Positions 53,211 through 61,915 of a DNA stretch of 64,000 bases are shown piece by piece (position 1 is the stretch's first letter; each line of letters begins with the position of its first letter). A program made the translations under genes and the position numbers. The notes under the pieces were generated by a model. The model was not told the origin of the DNA, did not search any database, and saw only the letters and a list, made by a program, of their open reading frames with translations. This stretch comes from JAGWAJ01 sp026707615 (lineage in GTDB: Bacteria > Acidobacteriota > Vicinamibacteria > Vicinamibacterales > UBA8438), in the NCBI GenBank assembly GCA_965207595.1, contig CBDBMW010000011.1, forward strand, positions 124,001-188,000, given 5' to 3'.

Positions 53211-54128
53211 TCAGTAACCGAGGCTGATCCCGAACAGCCCGATGACCTTCGCGCCGGAGTCCTCGCCGTTGATCATCTTCAACTGCTCGCCGAACATCAG
53301 CGCGCTCACGCCGACGGCGAGATCCCACGTGCCGTACTCCTCGGGAACCGGCAGGGGCACGCCGAGCGACGCCCCGATGCTGAAGAAGCCGAACGCGCCG
53401 TCCGACACGACGCCCATCTCGTTCTCGAACTCGAAGTAGTTGCTCATGCTGGCGCCGATCGCGACGGGGAACGAGAGGCTGACCGGAGCATCGTCGAGCG
53501 GCACGGCCGGCTCGAAGCCGATCTCGACGTAGCTCCCCTCGTTCGGCCCGCCGTCCGCGCCGCCGGACAGCTCGAAGGCGAACGTGGCGTACGGGTCGGC
53601 GAACGTGGCGAAGCCGAGGCCGAGGGCGACCTCCTTGGTCGTGCCCCAGCTTCCCCGCGGGCTCATGTAGGCGGTGTAGGTGAGGTCGATTCCCACCGCG
53701 TCGCCCGCCGCGAATCCGAGGCCCGCGTAGAAGTCGGACTCGTAGAAGATCTCGGGGGCGCCGTCGAAGCCGGAGCCGGACACGGAGTGCAGGCTGTTCC
53801 ACGTGCCCGCCGTGATCGAGACGGGGCCCAGGCTCATGCTGGCGTCGAGGAAGGGCTGCGCGATGAAGCCGCCCGTCTCCTGAATGATGCCGCGGAAGTA
53901 GTAGTCGGACACGAAATCGACGCCGGCGCTGAATCCGAGCATGCCGGAGTTGGGGGCCATCTCGTCCTGCGCCGCCGCAACCGCGGCCGCCTCCGGCGCC
54001 TCCGCCTCGGCCGTCTCGGCCGCGGCCTCGGTTCCGGCGGCGGGTCCGGCCGCGGCGCTGGCGGTCACACCGACCGCGAACAGCATCGCGAGCGGTAGAT
54101 GGAGCCGATGACGAGTCCAGATGTGCAT
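53211..54128 (-). CDS. TorF-like putative porin, paralogue
   Basis: A 305-residue relative of the gene just downstream. Signal peptide (LHLPLAMLFAVGVTASAAAG), then an Ala/Glu-rich linker of about 30 residues that the paralogue lacks, then the shared barrel: DFVSDYYFRGIIQETGGFIA, TAGTWNSLHSVSGSGFDG, FYESDFYAGLGFAAGD, YMSPRGSWGTTKEVALGLGF, ending GLFGISLGY. The pair clearly arose by tandem duplication followed by divergence. Substrate unknown. Confidence 0.87.
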   Translation of the reverse strand: MHIWTRHRLHLPLAMLFAVGVTASAAAGPAAGTEAAAETAEAEAPEAAAVAAAQDEMAPNSGMLGFSAGVDFVSDYYFRGIIQETGGFIAQPFLDASMSLGPVSITAGTWNSLHSVSGSGFDGAPEIFYESDFYAGLGFAAGDAVGIDLTYTAYMSPRGSWGTTKEVALGLGFATFADPYATFAFELSGGADGGPNEGSYVEIGFEPAVPLDDAPVSLSFPVAIGASMSNYFEFENEMGVVSDGAFGFFSIGASLGVPLPVPEEYGTWDLAVGVSALMFGEQLKMINGEDSGAKVIGLFGISLGY

Positions 54129-54368
54129 GGCGTGTCCGATCCTCTCTCGTGTTGTGGCCGTGGCGCTCGTCCGGCCGCGGCGCCTGCGCTGCGGGCCGTC
54201 GTGCGGTACGCCCTCGTCTTGTCGCCCTGCTAGGAAGCAAGTGGCGTGCCATGCGGGTTCGCGCCGCGGACTCCGGGCCGGGAGCGTTCAAAATTGTCGC
54301 CTTGACGGGAGCGATGAGCGAGTCCAGCGGAAGGCGCAGCGCTCACGGCGAGGCGCCGGTGGATAACA

Positions 54369-54587
54369 ATTATGTAGGTTATGTGCCCTCGGCCTGCGAT
54401 TATGTAGCTTTCGGGAGCGACGCCGAAGGCCGGCGTTGCCCGGGGAGTTGCGGCCTCCGTGGGACATCCGGGCGCAGCAGGTCCTCTGCGGAGCCATGCC
54501 GCGTGCGTGGACCGTCGCGTCTCCTGGCTGCCGCCCGCTTCGTCTACATAGTTGTCGACGTATGCGCAGAGAGCTACGTTTATGTAG
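54369..54587. repeat. cluster of four (T/C)TATGTAG words
   Basis: TTATGTAG occurs at 54370-54377, 54400-54407 and 54580-54587 and CTATGTAG inverted at 54544-54551, in a 450-base gene-free interval of otherwise GC-rich DNA. The last copy overlaps the stop codon of the acetyltransferase gene. Repeated, partly inverted AT-rich octamers look like recombinase or regulator binding sites. No integrase or transposase gene lies next to them. Confidence 0.65.
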
Positions 54588-55383
54588 TCTCAGGCTTGCC
54601 CACGAGGCTGCGCCACGCGTCGTCGCACTCGACGTCGACGCCCGGCGGATGCAGGAAGACGGTTTCGTCGCGGCGGAGGCGGGAGGTCACCACCGCGACG
54701 ACGTCGCGCGCCCGGGCAAGGCGGGCCATGCCGTGGGCGACGGGGCCGCGGCGCTGCAGGCCGTCCCGCTCCAGCCAGTCGTCGACGAGGGCGAAACGCG
54801 CGCAGCAGTGATCGATCTCGGCGTAGTCGAAGCGCACCGGCCGCCCGTGGGCCAGCACCGTGACGTGAACCGCCCGGCGGTAGCGCACGCCCGCCTCGTT
54901 CTCCGCGAGGTGAATCGTCGTGTTCGCGTCGTGACCGACCCCCAGCAGCAGCACGTGCGCGTCGTGGTCGCGCGCGCGCCCGACGGGGCTGTCGCTGCCG
55001 TGTGGCGGGTCGATCGGGTGGGGCGCCGTGATCGCCGCGGCCAGCGGGCCGGCGGCCGCGAACGCATGCGGACTGTCGCTCCGCATGACGCCGTCGCGGC
55101 GCCAGAAGGTGTCGGCGGTGACGCCCATGTCGGGGCACGGCGTCCGCGCGGGATCGAACGGGCTCTCGTCGTCGGACGACATGCTCGGCATGACGAGCGT
55201 GCCGCGCGGGCCCACGGCCTCGTGCAGGGCGGCGATGAGTCCCGCCGGACCCCCGTCGACCGGGCCGGTGCTCGAGAAGGACGTATGGACCACCAGCACG
55301 CCGCCGGCCCGCACGCCGAGATCCCGGAGCTGGCGGACGACGCGCGCTTGCGGAACCGGCGTCGCGGCCGGGGTCGTCGTCAT
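54580..55383 (-). CDS. AAC(3)-family N-acetyltransferase
   Basis: A 267-residue member of the antibiotic/aminoglycoside 3-N-acetyltransferase family. Evidence: VVHTSFSSTGPVDGGPAGLI near 25-45, GPRGTLVMPSMSSDDESPFD, FWRRDGVMRSDSPHAFAAAG (the conserved R-S-x-HP-type region), LLLGVGHDANTTIHLAENEA and the His-rich core. Many environmental members do not confer resistance and may acetylate other amines, so the substrate is open. The ATG at 55383 is followed upstream by a 127-nt divergent interval to the thiolase gene. Confidence 0.88.
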   Translation of the reverse strand: MTTTPAATPVPQARVVRQLRDLGVRAGGVLVVHTSFSSTGPVDGGPAGLIAALHEAVGPRGTLVMPSMSSDDESPFDPARTPCPDMGVTADTFWRRDGVMRSDSPHAFAAAGPLAAAITAPHPIDPPHGSDSPVGRARDHDAHVLLLGVGHDANTTIHLAENEAGVRYRRAVHVTVLAHGRPVRFDYAEIDHCCARFALVDDWLERDGLQRRGPVAHGMARLARARDVVAVVTSRLRRDETVFLHPPGVDVECDDAWRSLVGKPETT

Positions 55384-55510
55384 CGGTGCTCTCCCTCGCC
55401 GCCGGCCGGGACCCGAGCCGGCAGGCGCGCGCGTATAATCATGCCGCCGTCCGTGGATCGCGCCCGGCGCCCGGCTCGGGCGGGCGCCCGCACGGCGAGG
55501 AGCAGGCCCC

Positions 55511-56719
55511 ATGGAAGACGCCTTCATCTACGACGGGATTCGGACGCCGTTCGGGCGTCACGCCGGAGCGCTGTCGCCGGTGCGGCCGGACGACCTGCTC
55601 GGCGGCCTCGTCCGCACGCTGGTCGATCGAAGCCCCTTCGACGCCGGCGCGTTCGAGGACGTGATTGCGGGCTGCACGAACCAGGCCGGCGAGGACTGCC
55701 GCAACGTCGCCCGTCGCGCCGGGCTCCTCGGCGGCCTGCCGGTCGAGGTGGCGGGCATGACCGTCAACCGGCTCTGCGCCAGCGGTCTGGCGGCCGTCGT
55801 CGACGCGTCGCGGGCCATCGCCTGCGGCCAGGGCGACCTGTTCATCGCCGGCGGCGTCGAGAGCATGAGCCGCGCGCCGTTCGTGATGGGCAAGGCCGAG
55901 CGTGCCTGGGGGCGGCAGGTGCAGATGTTCGACACCACCCTCGGTTCGCGCTTCCCGAACCCCACCGTGGCGGCCGAGTACGGCGACCATGCGATGTACG
56001 AGACGGCCGAGGAGGTGGCGAAGGACCTCGGCCTGGGGCGCACGGAGAGCGACCGCTTCGCGGCGGCTTCCCAGGAGAAGTATGCCCGGGCCAAGTCCGA
56101 GTGCTTCTACTCCGGCGAGATTCGGCCCGTCACCGTTCCCGGCCGGCGCCGCGGCGAGTCCGTCGAGGTGAGCGAGGACGAGCACCCGCGCCCCGGCACC
56201 GGCGTCGACCGGCTCGCCGGGCTGAAGCCGCTGGCGGACGGCGGAATCGTCACGGCCGGCAACGCGTCGGGGGTCAACGACGGGGCGGCCGCCCTCATCG
56301 TCGGCTCGCGGGCGGCGGGGGAGCGGGCCGGCGCGGCGCCGATCGCGCGCGTCGTGACCGCGGCGGCGGCCGGCGTCGAACCGCGCGTGATGGGCCTCGG
56401 GCCGGTCCCCGCGACGCGCAAGGCGCTCTCGCGGGCCGGGCTCACCCTGGCCGACGTCGACGTCATCGAGATCAACGAGGCGTTCGCGACGCAGGTGCTC
56501 GGCTGCCTGAAGCTGCTGGACATCGACCAGGACGACAGCCGGGTCAATCCCAACGGCGGCGCGATCGCGGTGGGACATCCCCTGGGCGCCTCGGGGGCGC
56601 GCCTCACCCTCACCGCGGCCCGCCAGCTCCAGCGGGTCGAGGGCCGCTACGCGCTCGTCACCCTCTGCATCGGTGTCGGGCAGGGCCTCGCCGCCGTGCT
56701 CGAGCGGGTGTCCGCGTAG
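55511..56719 (+). CDS. acetyl-CoA C-acyltransferase (thiolase)
   Basis: A 402-residue thiolase II-type enzyme, degrading or making 3-oxoacyl-CoA. Catalytic residues: Cys in VNRLCASGLAAV, Asn/His-type site in IEINEAFATQVLG, His in GGAIAVGHPLGASGARL, and Cys in LVTLCIGVGQGLA. The N-terminus DGIRTPFGRHAGALSPVRPD resembles beta-ketoadipyl-CoA thiolases (PcaF) more than FadA, but the pathway is not shown by neighbours. GAGGAG precedes the ATG by 9 nt. First gene of a three-gene operon. Confidence 0.94.
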   Translation: MEDAFIYDGIRTPFGRHAGALSPVRPDDLLGGLVRTLVDRSPFDAGAFEDVIAGCTNQAGEDCRNVARRAGLLGGLPVEVAGMTVNRLCASGLAAVVDASRAIACGQGDLFIAGGVESMSRAPFVMGKAERAWGRQVQMFDTTLGSRFPNPTVAAEYGDHAMYETAEEVAKDLGLGRTESDRFAAASQEKYARAKSECFYSGEIRPVTVPGRRRGESVEVSEDEHPRPGTGVDRLAGLKPLADGGIVTAGNASGVNDGAAALIVGSRAAGERAGAAPIARVVTAAAAGVEPRVMGLGPVPATRKALSRAGLTLADVDVIEINEAFATQVLGCLKLLDIDQDDSRVNPNGGAIAVGHPLGASGARLTLTAARQLQRVEGRYALVTLCIGVGQGLAAVLERVSA

Positions 56720-56731
56720 CTCCAGCCTGGC

Positions 56732-58141
56732 GTGGGTTCCCGCTCCGCGCGGCTGCTCGCTCTGGTTGCCGTTTACCTGCTGATTGCGCACGTCGTCCCG
56801 CCGCCGGAGGGCGTCGACCCGCAGGGGTGGCGCATCACCGGCATCTTCTTCGCCACCATCGCCGGGCTCATGCTGCAGCCGCTGCCCGGCTCGCAGGTGG
56901 TCCTGATCGGCATCACGGCCCTCGTTCTGGTCGGACGGGTCCCGATGGCGCGTGCCCTCGAAGGGTACTCCGCCGCGTCCGTCTGGATGGTGCTGGCCGC
57001 GATGATGATGTCGCGGGCGCTGCGCGATTGCGGGCTCGCGCGCCGCATCGCACTGCTGTTCGTGCGCGGCATCGGCAGCACGTCGCTGGGGCTCGGCTAC
57101 GCCCTGCACCTGACGGATCTCACGCTGGCCACGGGGGTGCCGTCCATCACCGCCCGCTCGGCCAGCATCGTCTTCCCCATCGCCCGCAGCATCAGCAGCC
57201 TCTACGAGTCGGAGCCCGGCCCCACCGCGCGCCGCCTCGGCACGTTCCTGATGACGTGCATGTACCAGACCAGCGTGGTCGCCTCCGCGATGTTCTTCTA
57301 CAGCAGCGCCGCCAACCTGCTGCTCGGGGACCTCGCCCGCGAGTATGCCGGCATCGAGGTCACCTGGACGAGCTGGTTCGTTGCCGGTCTCGTGCCGGGC
57401 CTCGTGTCCAGCATCGCGGTGCCCCTGGTCGTGATGCGCGCCGTCCCGCCGGAGATCCGGCGCACGCCCGCCGCCCGCGACTTCGCGCAGCGGGAGCTCG
57501 ACAAGCTGGGGCCGGTGCGCGGAACGGAGGCGGTCGTCGCGGCGGTGTTCGTGTTCCTGATCGCCTTCTGGGTGGTTTCGTCCTACGTCGACTGGCTGTC
57601 GGCCGGCCTCGTCGCCTTCGTCGGTCTCAGCGTGCTGTTCGTCACGCAGGCGCTCACCTGGAACGCCGCGCTCGGCGAGCGGTCGGCCTGGGACATCTTC
57701 GTCTGGTACGGCGGCCTGCTGACGATGGGCGGGCTGCTCAACGAGAGCGGGTCGCCGTCCGCGTTCGCGACCTGGGTCGGGTCCGCGTTCGAGGGCGTGC
57801 CCTGGCTGGCCGTCTTCGCCGCGGCCCTCGTCATCTACTTCTACGCGCACTACTTCTTCGCCAGCACCACGGCCCATGCGATCGCGCTCTACGGGCCGTT
57901 CGTGGCGCTCCTCGTGGCGGTCGGGGCGCCGGCCGCCGTCGTCGCCTACAGCCTGCTCTTCATCAACAACCTGACGGCCGGGCTGACCCACTACGGGACC
58001 ACGACGTCCCCGATCATCTTCGTCGAGGGCTACGTGAGCTTCCGCGACTGGTGGCGCACCGGCTTCATCGCCTCCGTGCTCAACCTGCTCATCTGGATCC
58101 CGGTGGGGGTGCTGTGGTGGAAGATCCTGGGCCTCTGGTGA
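56732..58141 (+). CDS. DASS-family sodium/dicarboxylate-type transporter
   Basis: A 469-residue inner-membrane carrier with about 11-13 hydrophobic helices, similar to SLC13/CitT-type divalent anion transporters. Features: the N-terminal GWRITGIFFATIAGLMLQPL, the re-entrant-type hairpins around TGVPSITARSASIVFPIARS and GLTHYGTTTSPIIFVEGYVS (carrying the S/T-N/G-T-like substrate loops), and ASTTAHAIALYGPFVALL. Starts with GTG 12 bases after the thiolase stop; ends in a GTGA overlap with the next gene. Likely imports a carboxylate used by its operon partners. Confidence 0.9.
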   Translation: MGSRSARLLALVAVYLLIAHVVPPPEGVDPQGWRITGIFFATIAGLMLQPLPGSQVVLIGITALVLVGRVPMARALEGYSAASVWMVLAAMMMSRALRDCGLARRIALLFVRGIGSTSLGLGYALHLTDLTLATGVPSITARSASIVFPIARSISSLYESEPGPTARRLGTFLMTCMYQTSVVASAMFFYSSAANLLLGDLAREYAGIEVTWTSWFVAGLVPGLVSSIAVPLVVMRAVPPEIRRTPAARDFAQRELDKLGPVRGTEAVVAAVFVFLIAFWVVSSYVDWLSAGLVAFVGLSVLFVTQALTWNAALGERSAWDIFVWYGGLLTMGGLLNESGSPSAFATWVGSAFEGVPWLAVFAAALVIYFYAHYFFASTTAHAIALYGPFVALLVAVGAPAAVVAYSLLFINNLTAGLTHYGTTTSPIIFVEGYVSFRDWWRTGFIASVLNLLIWIPVGVLWWKILGLW

Positions 58142-59631
58142 GGTTCGCGGCGGCGCTTGCCATCGTCTGCCTGGCTGCGTGCGGGACGGACCCCGCGGCC
58201 CCCTCGTCGGCGGCCGAGGGGCCGTTCGATCTCGTGATCGCGGGCGGGCGGGTGGTCGATCCGGAGAGTGGCCTCGACGGCGTCCGCAGCGTCGGCATCC
58301 GGGACGGCCGGATCGCCTCCGTGGTCGAGGGCGACCTCGTAGGTGCGGAGATCGTCGAGGCGGCCGGCCTCGTCGTCGCTCCCGGCTTCATCGACCTGCA
58401 CGCGCACGGCCAGGATGCGGTCAGCAGCCGGTACCAGGCAATGGACGGGGTGACGACCGCCCTCGAGCTGGAGATCGGCGCGTTCCCGGTCGCCCGCTGG
58501 TACGCCCGGCGCGCCGGCGCAGCCCGCATCCACTACGGCGCGTCGGTGAGCCACCAGGGGGCCCGCATCCGCGCCACGCGCAGCCCCTTCGCCCTGAGCA
58601 ACCCGGACGGGACGTTCTCGCTCGGCAGCAGCACCGACGATGCGCTCTACCGCGCCGCCACGGACGAGGAGCGCGGCGAGCTGGGGCGGCTGATGGAGCA
58701 GGGGTTGCGCGACGGGGGCATCGGCTTCGGCTTCGGCCTCGCCTACACGCCGGGCGCGAGCCACCGCGAGCTGCTGGAGCTCTTCGGACTCGCGGCCGAC
58801 TACGCCGCTCCGTCGTTCGTCCACCTCCGCTCGGCGGCCGCGTTCTCCCGCGGCGGTGCCCTCGCTCCGTTCCAGGAGGTCATCGCCAACGCGGCGGTCA
58901 CCGGCGCCCCGCTCCACATCGTGCACCTCAACAGCACCGCGGGGGCGCGGGCGGAGGAGGCGCTGGCGATGATCCGCGGCGCGCAGGAGCAGGGCCTCGA
59001 CGTGACGACGGAGGCCTATCCCTACACCGCGAGCGCCTCGCTCATCGAATCGCCGCTGTTCGACGGCTGGTCCGGTCGGCCGGCGGAGGCCTACGGGCGC
59101 CTGCAGTGGGTCGAGACCGGGGAGCGGCTGACACCGGAGACGTTCGAGCGCTATCGGAGCCGGGGCGGCTGGGTCATCATGCACGGCCGGTCGGAGGCGA
59201 CCAACGAGTGGATCGTCAGCCAGCCCGACGTCATGGCCGCGAGCGACGGCATCCCGTTCAGCGACGGGCGCAGCCACCCGCGCGGCGCCGGCACCTTCGC
59301 CCGCATCCTCGGTTACTACGTCCGCGAGCGCGGCGTGCTGTCGTTGACGGAGGCCCTGCGCAAGATGACGCTCCTGCCGGCGGAGCGCCTCCAGGACATC
59401 GCTCCCGCCATGGCGCGCAAGGGGCGCGTGCAGGTCGGGAGCGACGCCGACCTGACGATCTTCGACCCCGAGCGCATCATCGACCGCGCCACCTACGAGG
59501 CCCCCGACCGCTACTCGGAGGGCATCGAGCACGTCCTCGTCGCCGGCACCTTCGTCGTCCGCAACGGCGCCCTGGTCGAGGACGCCACTCCCGGCCGGCC
59601 CCTCCGCGGCCGGCACCTTGTGCCGGAGTGA
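58138..59631 (+). CDS. lipoprotein D-aminoacylase-like amidohydrolase
   Basis: A 497-residue amidohydrolase-superfamily enzyme. The GTG start (58138) overlaps the transporter stop. Signal peptide and lipobox LAIVCLAAC predict a membrane-anchored lipoprotein. Metal motifs: PGFIDLHAHGQDAVS, FVHLRSAAAF, LHIVHLNSTAG, and SDGIPFSDGRSHPRGAGTFA, the latter shared with N-acyl-D-amino-acid deacylases. The C-terminal part (GRVQVGSDADLTIFDPERII) is the usual composite beta domain. It probably releases an acid from N-acylated amino acids outside the inner membrane, which the transporter then imports. Confidence 0.9.
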   Translation: MRFAAALAIVCLAACGTDPAAPSSAAEGPFDLVIAGGRVVDPESGLDGVRSVGIRDGRIASVVEGDLVGAEIVEAAGLVVAPGFIDLHAHGQDAVSSRYQAMDGVTTALELEIGAFPVARWYARRAGAARIHYGASVSHQGARIRATRSPFALSNPDGTFSLGSSTDDALYRAATDEERGELGRLMEQGLRDGGIGFGFGLAYTPGASHRELLELFGLAADYAAPSFVHLRSAAAFSRGGALAPFQEVIANAAVTGAPLHIVHLNSTAGARAEEALAMIRGAQEQGLDVTTEAYPYTASASLIESPLFDGWSGRPAEAYGRLQWVETGERLTPETFERYRSRGGWVIMHGRSEATNEWIVSQPDVMAASDGIPFSDGRSHPRGAGTFARILGYYVRERGVLSLTEALRKMTLLPAERLQDIAPAMARKGRVQVGSDADLTIFDPERIIDRATYEAPDRYSEGIEHVLVAGTFVVRNGALVEDATPGRPLRGRHLVPE

Positions 59632-59725
59632 CCCGCCGGCGCAGGCGTCCCCGCTGCCCGCGCCCCGACGAATCGACCATCGTCGGGGCGCGTGGGCGGC
59701 GCTCCGTCTCCGAGCGGCGGCCGGG

Positions 59726-61912
59726 TCACGTCCGCCACTCGAAGCCGACGATGAAGGCGCGCCCCGGCATGCTGTTGCCCAGGCCGCCGTTCGACAGGGC
59801 GGTGTTGGCGAAGAGCGGCTCCCGGTTGATCGCGATGAACAGCGGGTGGTCGTTCTTGTTCAGCAGGTTGCGCACGGCCCCGGTCAGCCACAACCCCTCG
59901 CCGACCTCGTAGCGTCCCCGCAGGTTCCAGGTCGTGAAGGGGCCCTTCCTGTGGATGGTCCCGCGCTCCGGCTCGGCGAACGGAATCAGCAGTCTCTCCT
60001 CCGTGTCGTACCAGACCGGCCCGTAGTACGTCCCGGCCACCTGCACCATCCACGCCGGATTGTGCACCCCGAGGAGCACGGAGCCCTGCGTCTCGTAGAC
60101 CCGGATGATGCGGTCGGTGCTGAGTTGGCGCGCGGCGGCGTCGAGGTCGCGCATCCGGAAGTGGTGCGCCGCGTTGACCCCGAGATTCACGCTGGTCGCA
60201 TCGCCCGTCCGGGCCAGGACGAAATTGCTCTGCAGCTCGAGCCCGACGAGCTCCGACTCCGCGCGGTTCTGGTAGATGCGGACGGCGGCGTTGCGCGTGT
60301 CCCCGACGGCCTGGATCCGGTTGGTGATGTCGTTGCGAAACAGCGCCAGGTCGAACCACATCCGCGCATTCTCGTACGCGACGCCGACCTCATAGCTCGT
60401 TGCCTGCTCCGGCTCGAGATCCGGGTTGCCGATGATCAGGTTGCCGAGGACCGTCTGGTAGTCGATGGCCAGCTCCGTCGCGTTCGGCGCCCGGTAACCG
60501 GTCTGGACGTTGAACCGGATCGCGAGCTCCTCGACCGGCTTCGCCGTCGCGCCGACGCGGTAGGTCACGGCGTCGTAGTTCGCGGCCCGCTCCACCAGGT
60601 TGGGTCGGTTGGGGGTTTCGCGGATCTGGTGCCGGCCGCCGTCGAAGCGCATGCCGCCGCGGAGTATGAGGCGGTCGTCCAGCACGCGCTGCACGTCCTC
60701 GAAGAAGACACCGAAGTTGCGGCTGTCGGAGTTGTTGTCGAACGGGCCCACCTGCGACGCCGTTCTCCCCGGCAGGGGCTCGCGCATCCGCGTGCTGCGC
60801 AGTTGCCACCACTGCTGGTCGACGCCGACCTGGATGCTGTTCGCCCCGCCCAGCTCCACGTTCGTCAGGCCCCGCACGAAGAAGCCGGTCTGGTTTCGGC
60901 GATTGTGGTCGAGGTCGACGCCGGGTCGGCCGCTCCCGAATATCTCGGCGCCCCAACGGAAATCGTCGAGATCCCGGAAGTACGACGTCTGGACTTCCCA
61001 GTTGGCGCGCCCGCTGCTGGACTCGCCGCTGTAGTTCAGGTCGAAGGATCGGTTGGTGCGATTCTCATCGTTGTCCCAGTCCCATGACGACCCCCGGAAG
61101 CCGGTGTCGTACATGCCGTCGGTGCGCGCCGTGAACGTCACGCGCTGGAAAGCGTTGGGCGTGTAGCCCAGCGCAACCATGCCGCCGCCCTGCTGGTAGG
61201 CGGTGTTGCGCATCGGCGACTCGACGGCGCCGGCGCCCGCTTCGTAGTCGCCCCGCCGTCCGCCGTGGGCGCTGACGAAGTAATCCCATCTGCCGGCTGA
61301 TGCGCCGTACTGGGCGACGGTCTCCACCAGACCCCACGAGCCGCCGCCGACGCGCACGTGGGCCCCCGGATTCCGCAGGCCGTCCTTGGTAATGAGGTTG
61401 ATGACGCCCCCGAGCGCCTGGCTGCCGTAGACGAGCCCCCCGGGGCCGCGCAGCACCTCGATGCGCTCGACGTTGTGGAGACCGAGCTTGGAGATGTTCG
61501 CGGTCCCCGCGCGCCGGCCGTTGATCAGCACGACCACCTGACTCCGGAAGTCGCGTCCCTGTCCGTCGCTGGCGCCGCCGCGGATGTTGATGGAGGTCTG
61601 GCCCGGCGTCCAGGTGCTGAAGAACGCCACGCCGCGCTCGCTGAGGAACTCGGTCACGGTCATGGCCCCGGACTCTTCGATCGCTTCGCGATCAAAGGTC
61701 TGCATGGTTACGGGCACGTCGCTCACCCGCTCGTCCTCGAGCGTGGCGGTCACCACGACCTCCTCGAAACGGCGCGGCGGGGCGTCCGGATCGTCCGCGT
61801 CGGCGCCCCCCTGCTGCGCCGCGGCCGGTACCGCGGCGCCCATCCCCGACAGCAACAACGCACCGAGAAACGCACCCACCTGCTTCCGATACCGGGTACT
61901 GTGCACGGGCAA
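59726..61912 (-). CDS. TonB-dependent siderophore-type receptor
   Basis: A 728-residue outer-membrane receptor. A signal peptide (ALLLSGMGAAVPAAA) precedes a TonB box-like EEVVVTATLE, the plug (60-190, with NIRGGASDGQGRDFRSQVVV and IEVLRGPGGLVYGSQALGGV) and the barrel, ending GRAFIVGFEWRT. Related to ferric-siderophore or haem receptors of the CirA/FepA kind. TTG start (61912) with GGAGG 6-8 nt upstream; a GTG six bases on is an alternative. It follows the PepSY gene by three bases, so both form one operon. Confidence 0.94.
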   Translation of the reverse strand: MPVHSTRYRKQVGAFLGALLLSGMGAAVPAAAQQGGADADDPDAPPRRFEEVVVTATLEDERVSDVPVTMQTFDREAIEESGAMTVTEFLSERGVAFFSTWTPGQTSINIRGGASDGQGRDFRSQVVVLINGRRAGTANISKLGLHNVERIEVLRGPGGLVYGSQALGGVINLITKDGLRNPGAHVRVGGGSWGLVETVAQYGASAGRWDYFVSAHGGRRGDYEAGAGAVESPMRNTAYQQGGGMVALGYTPNAFQRVTFTARTDGMYDTGFRGSSWDWDNDENRTNRSFDLNYSGESSSGRANWEVQTSYFRDLDDFRWGAEIFGSGRPGVDLDHNRRNQTGFFVRGLTNVELGGANSIQVGVDQQWWQLRSTRMREPLPGRTASQVGPFDNNSDSRNFGVFFEDVQRVLDDRLILRGGMRFDGGRHQIRETPNRPNLVERAANYDAVTYRVGATAKPVEELAIRFNVQTGYRAPNATELAIDYQTVLGNLIIGNPDLEPEQATSYEVGVAYENARMWFDLALFRNDITNRIQAVGDTRNAAVRIYQNRAESELVGLELQSNFVLARTGDATSVNLGVNAAHHFRMRDLDAAARQLSTDRIIRVYETQGSVLLGVHNPAWMVQVAGTYYGPVWYDTEERLLIPFAEPERGTIHRKGPFTTWNLRGRYEVGEGLWLTGAVRNLLNKNDHPLFIAINREPLFANTALSNGGLGNSMPGRAFIVGFEWRT

Positions 61913-61915
61913 GCT

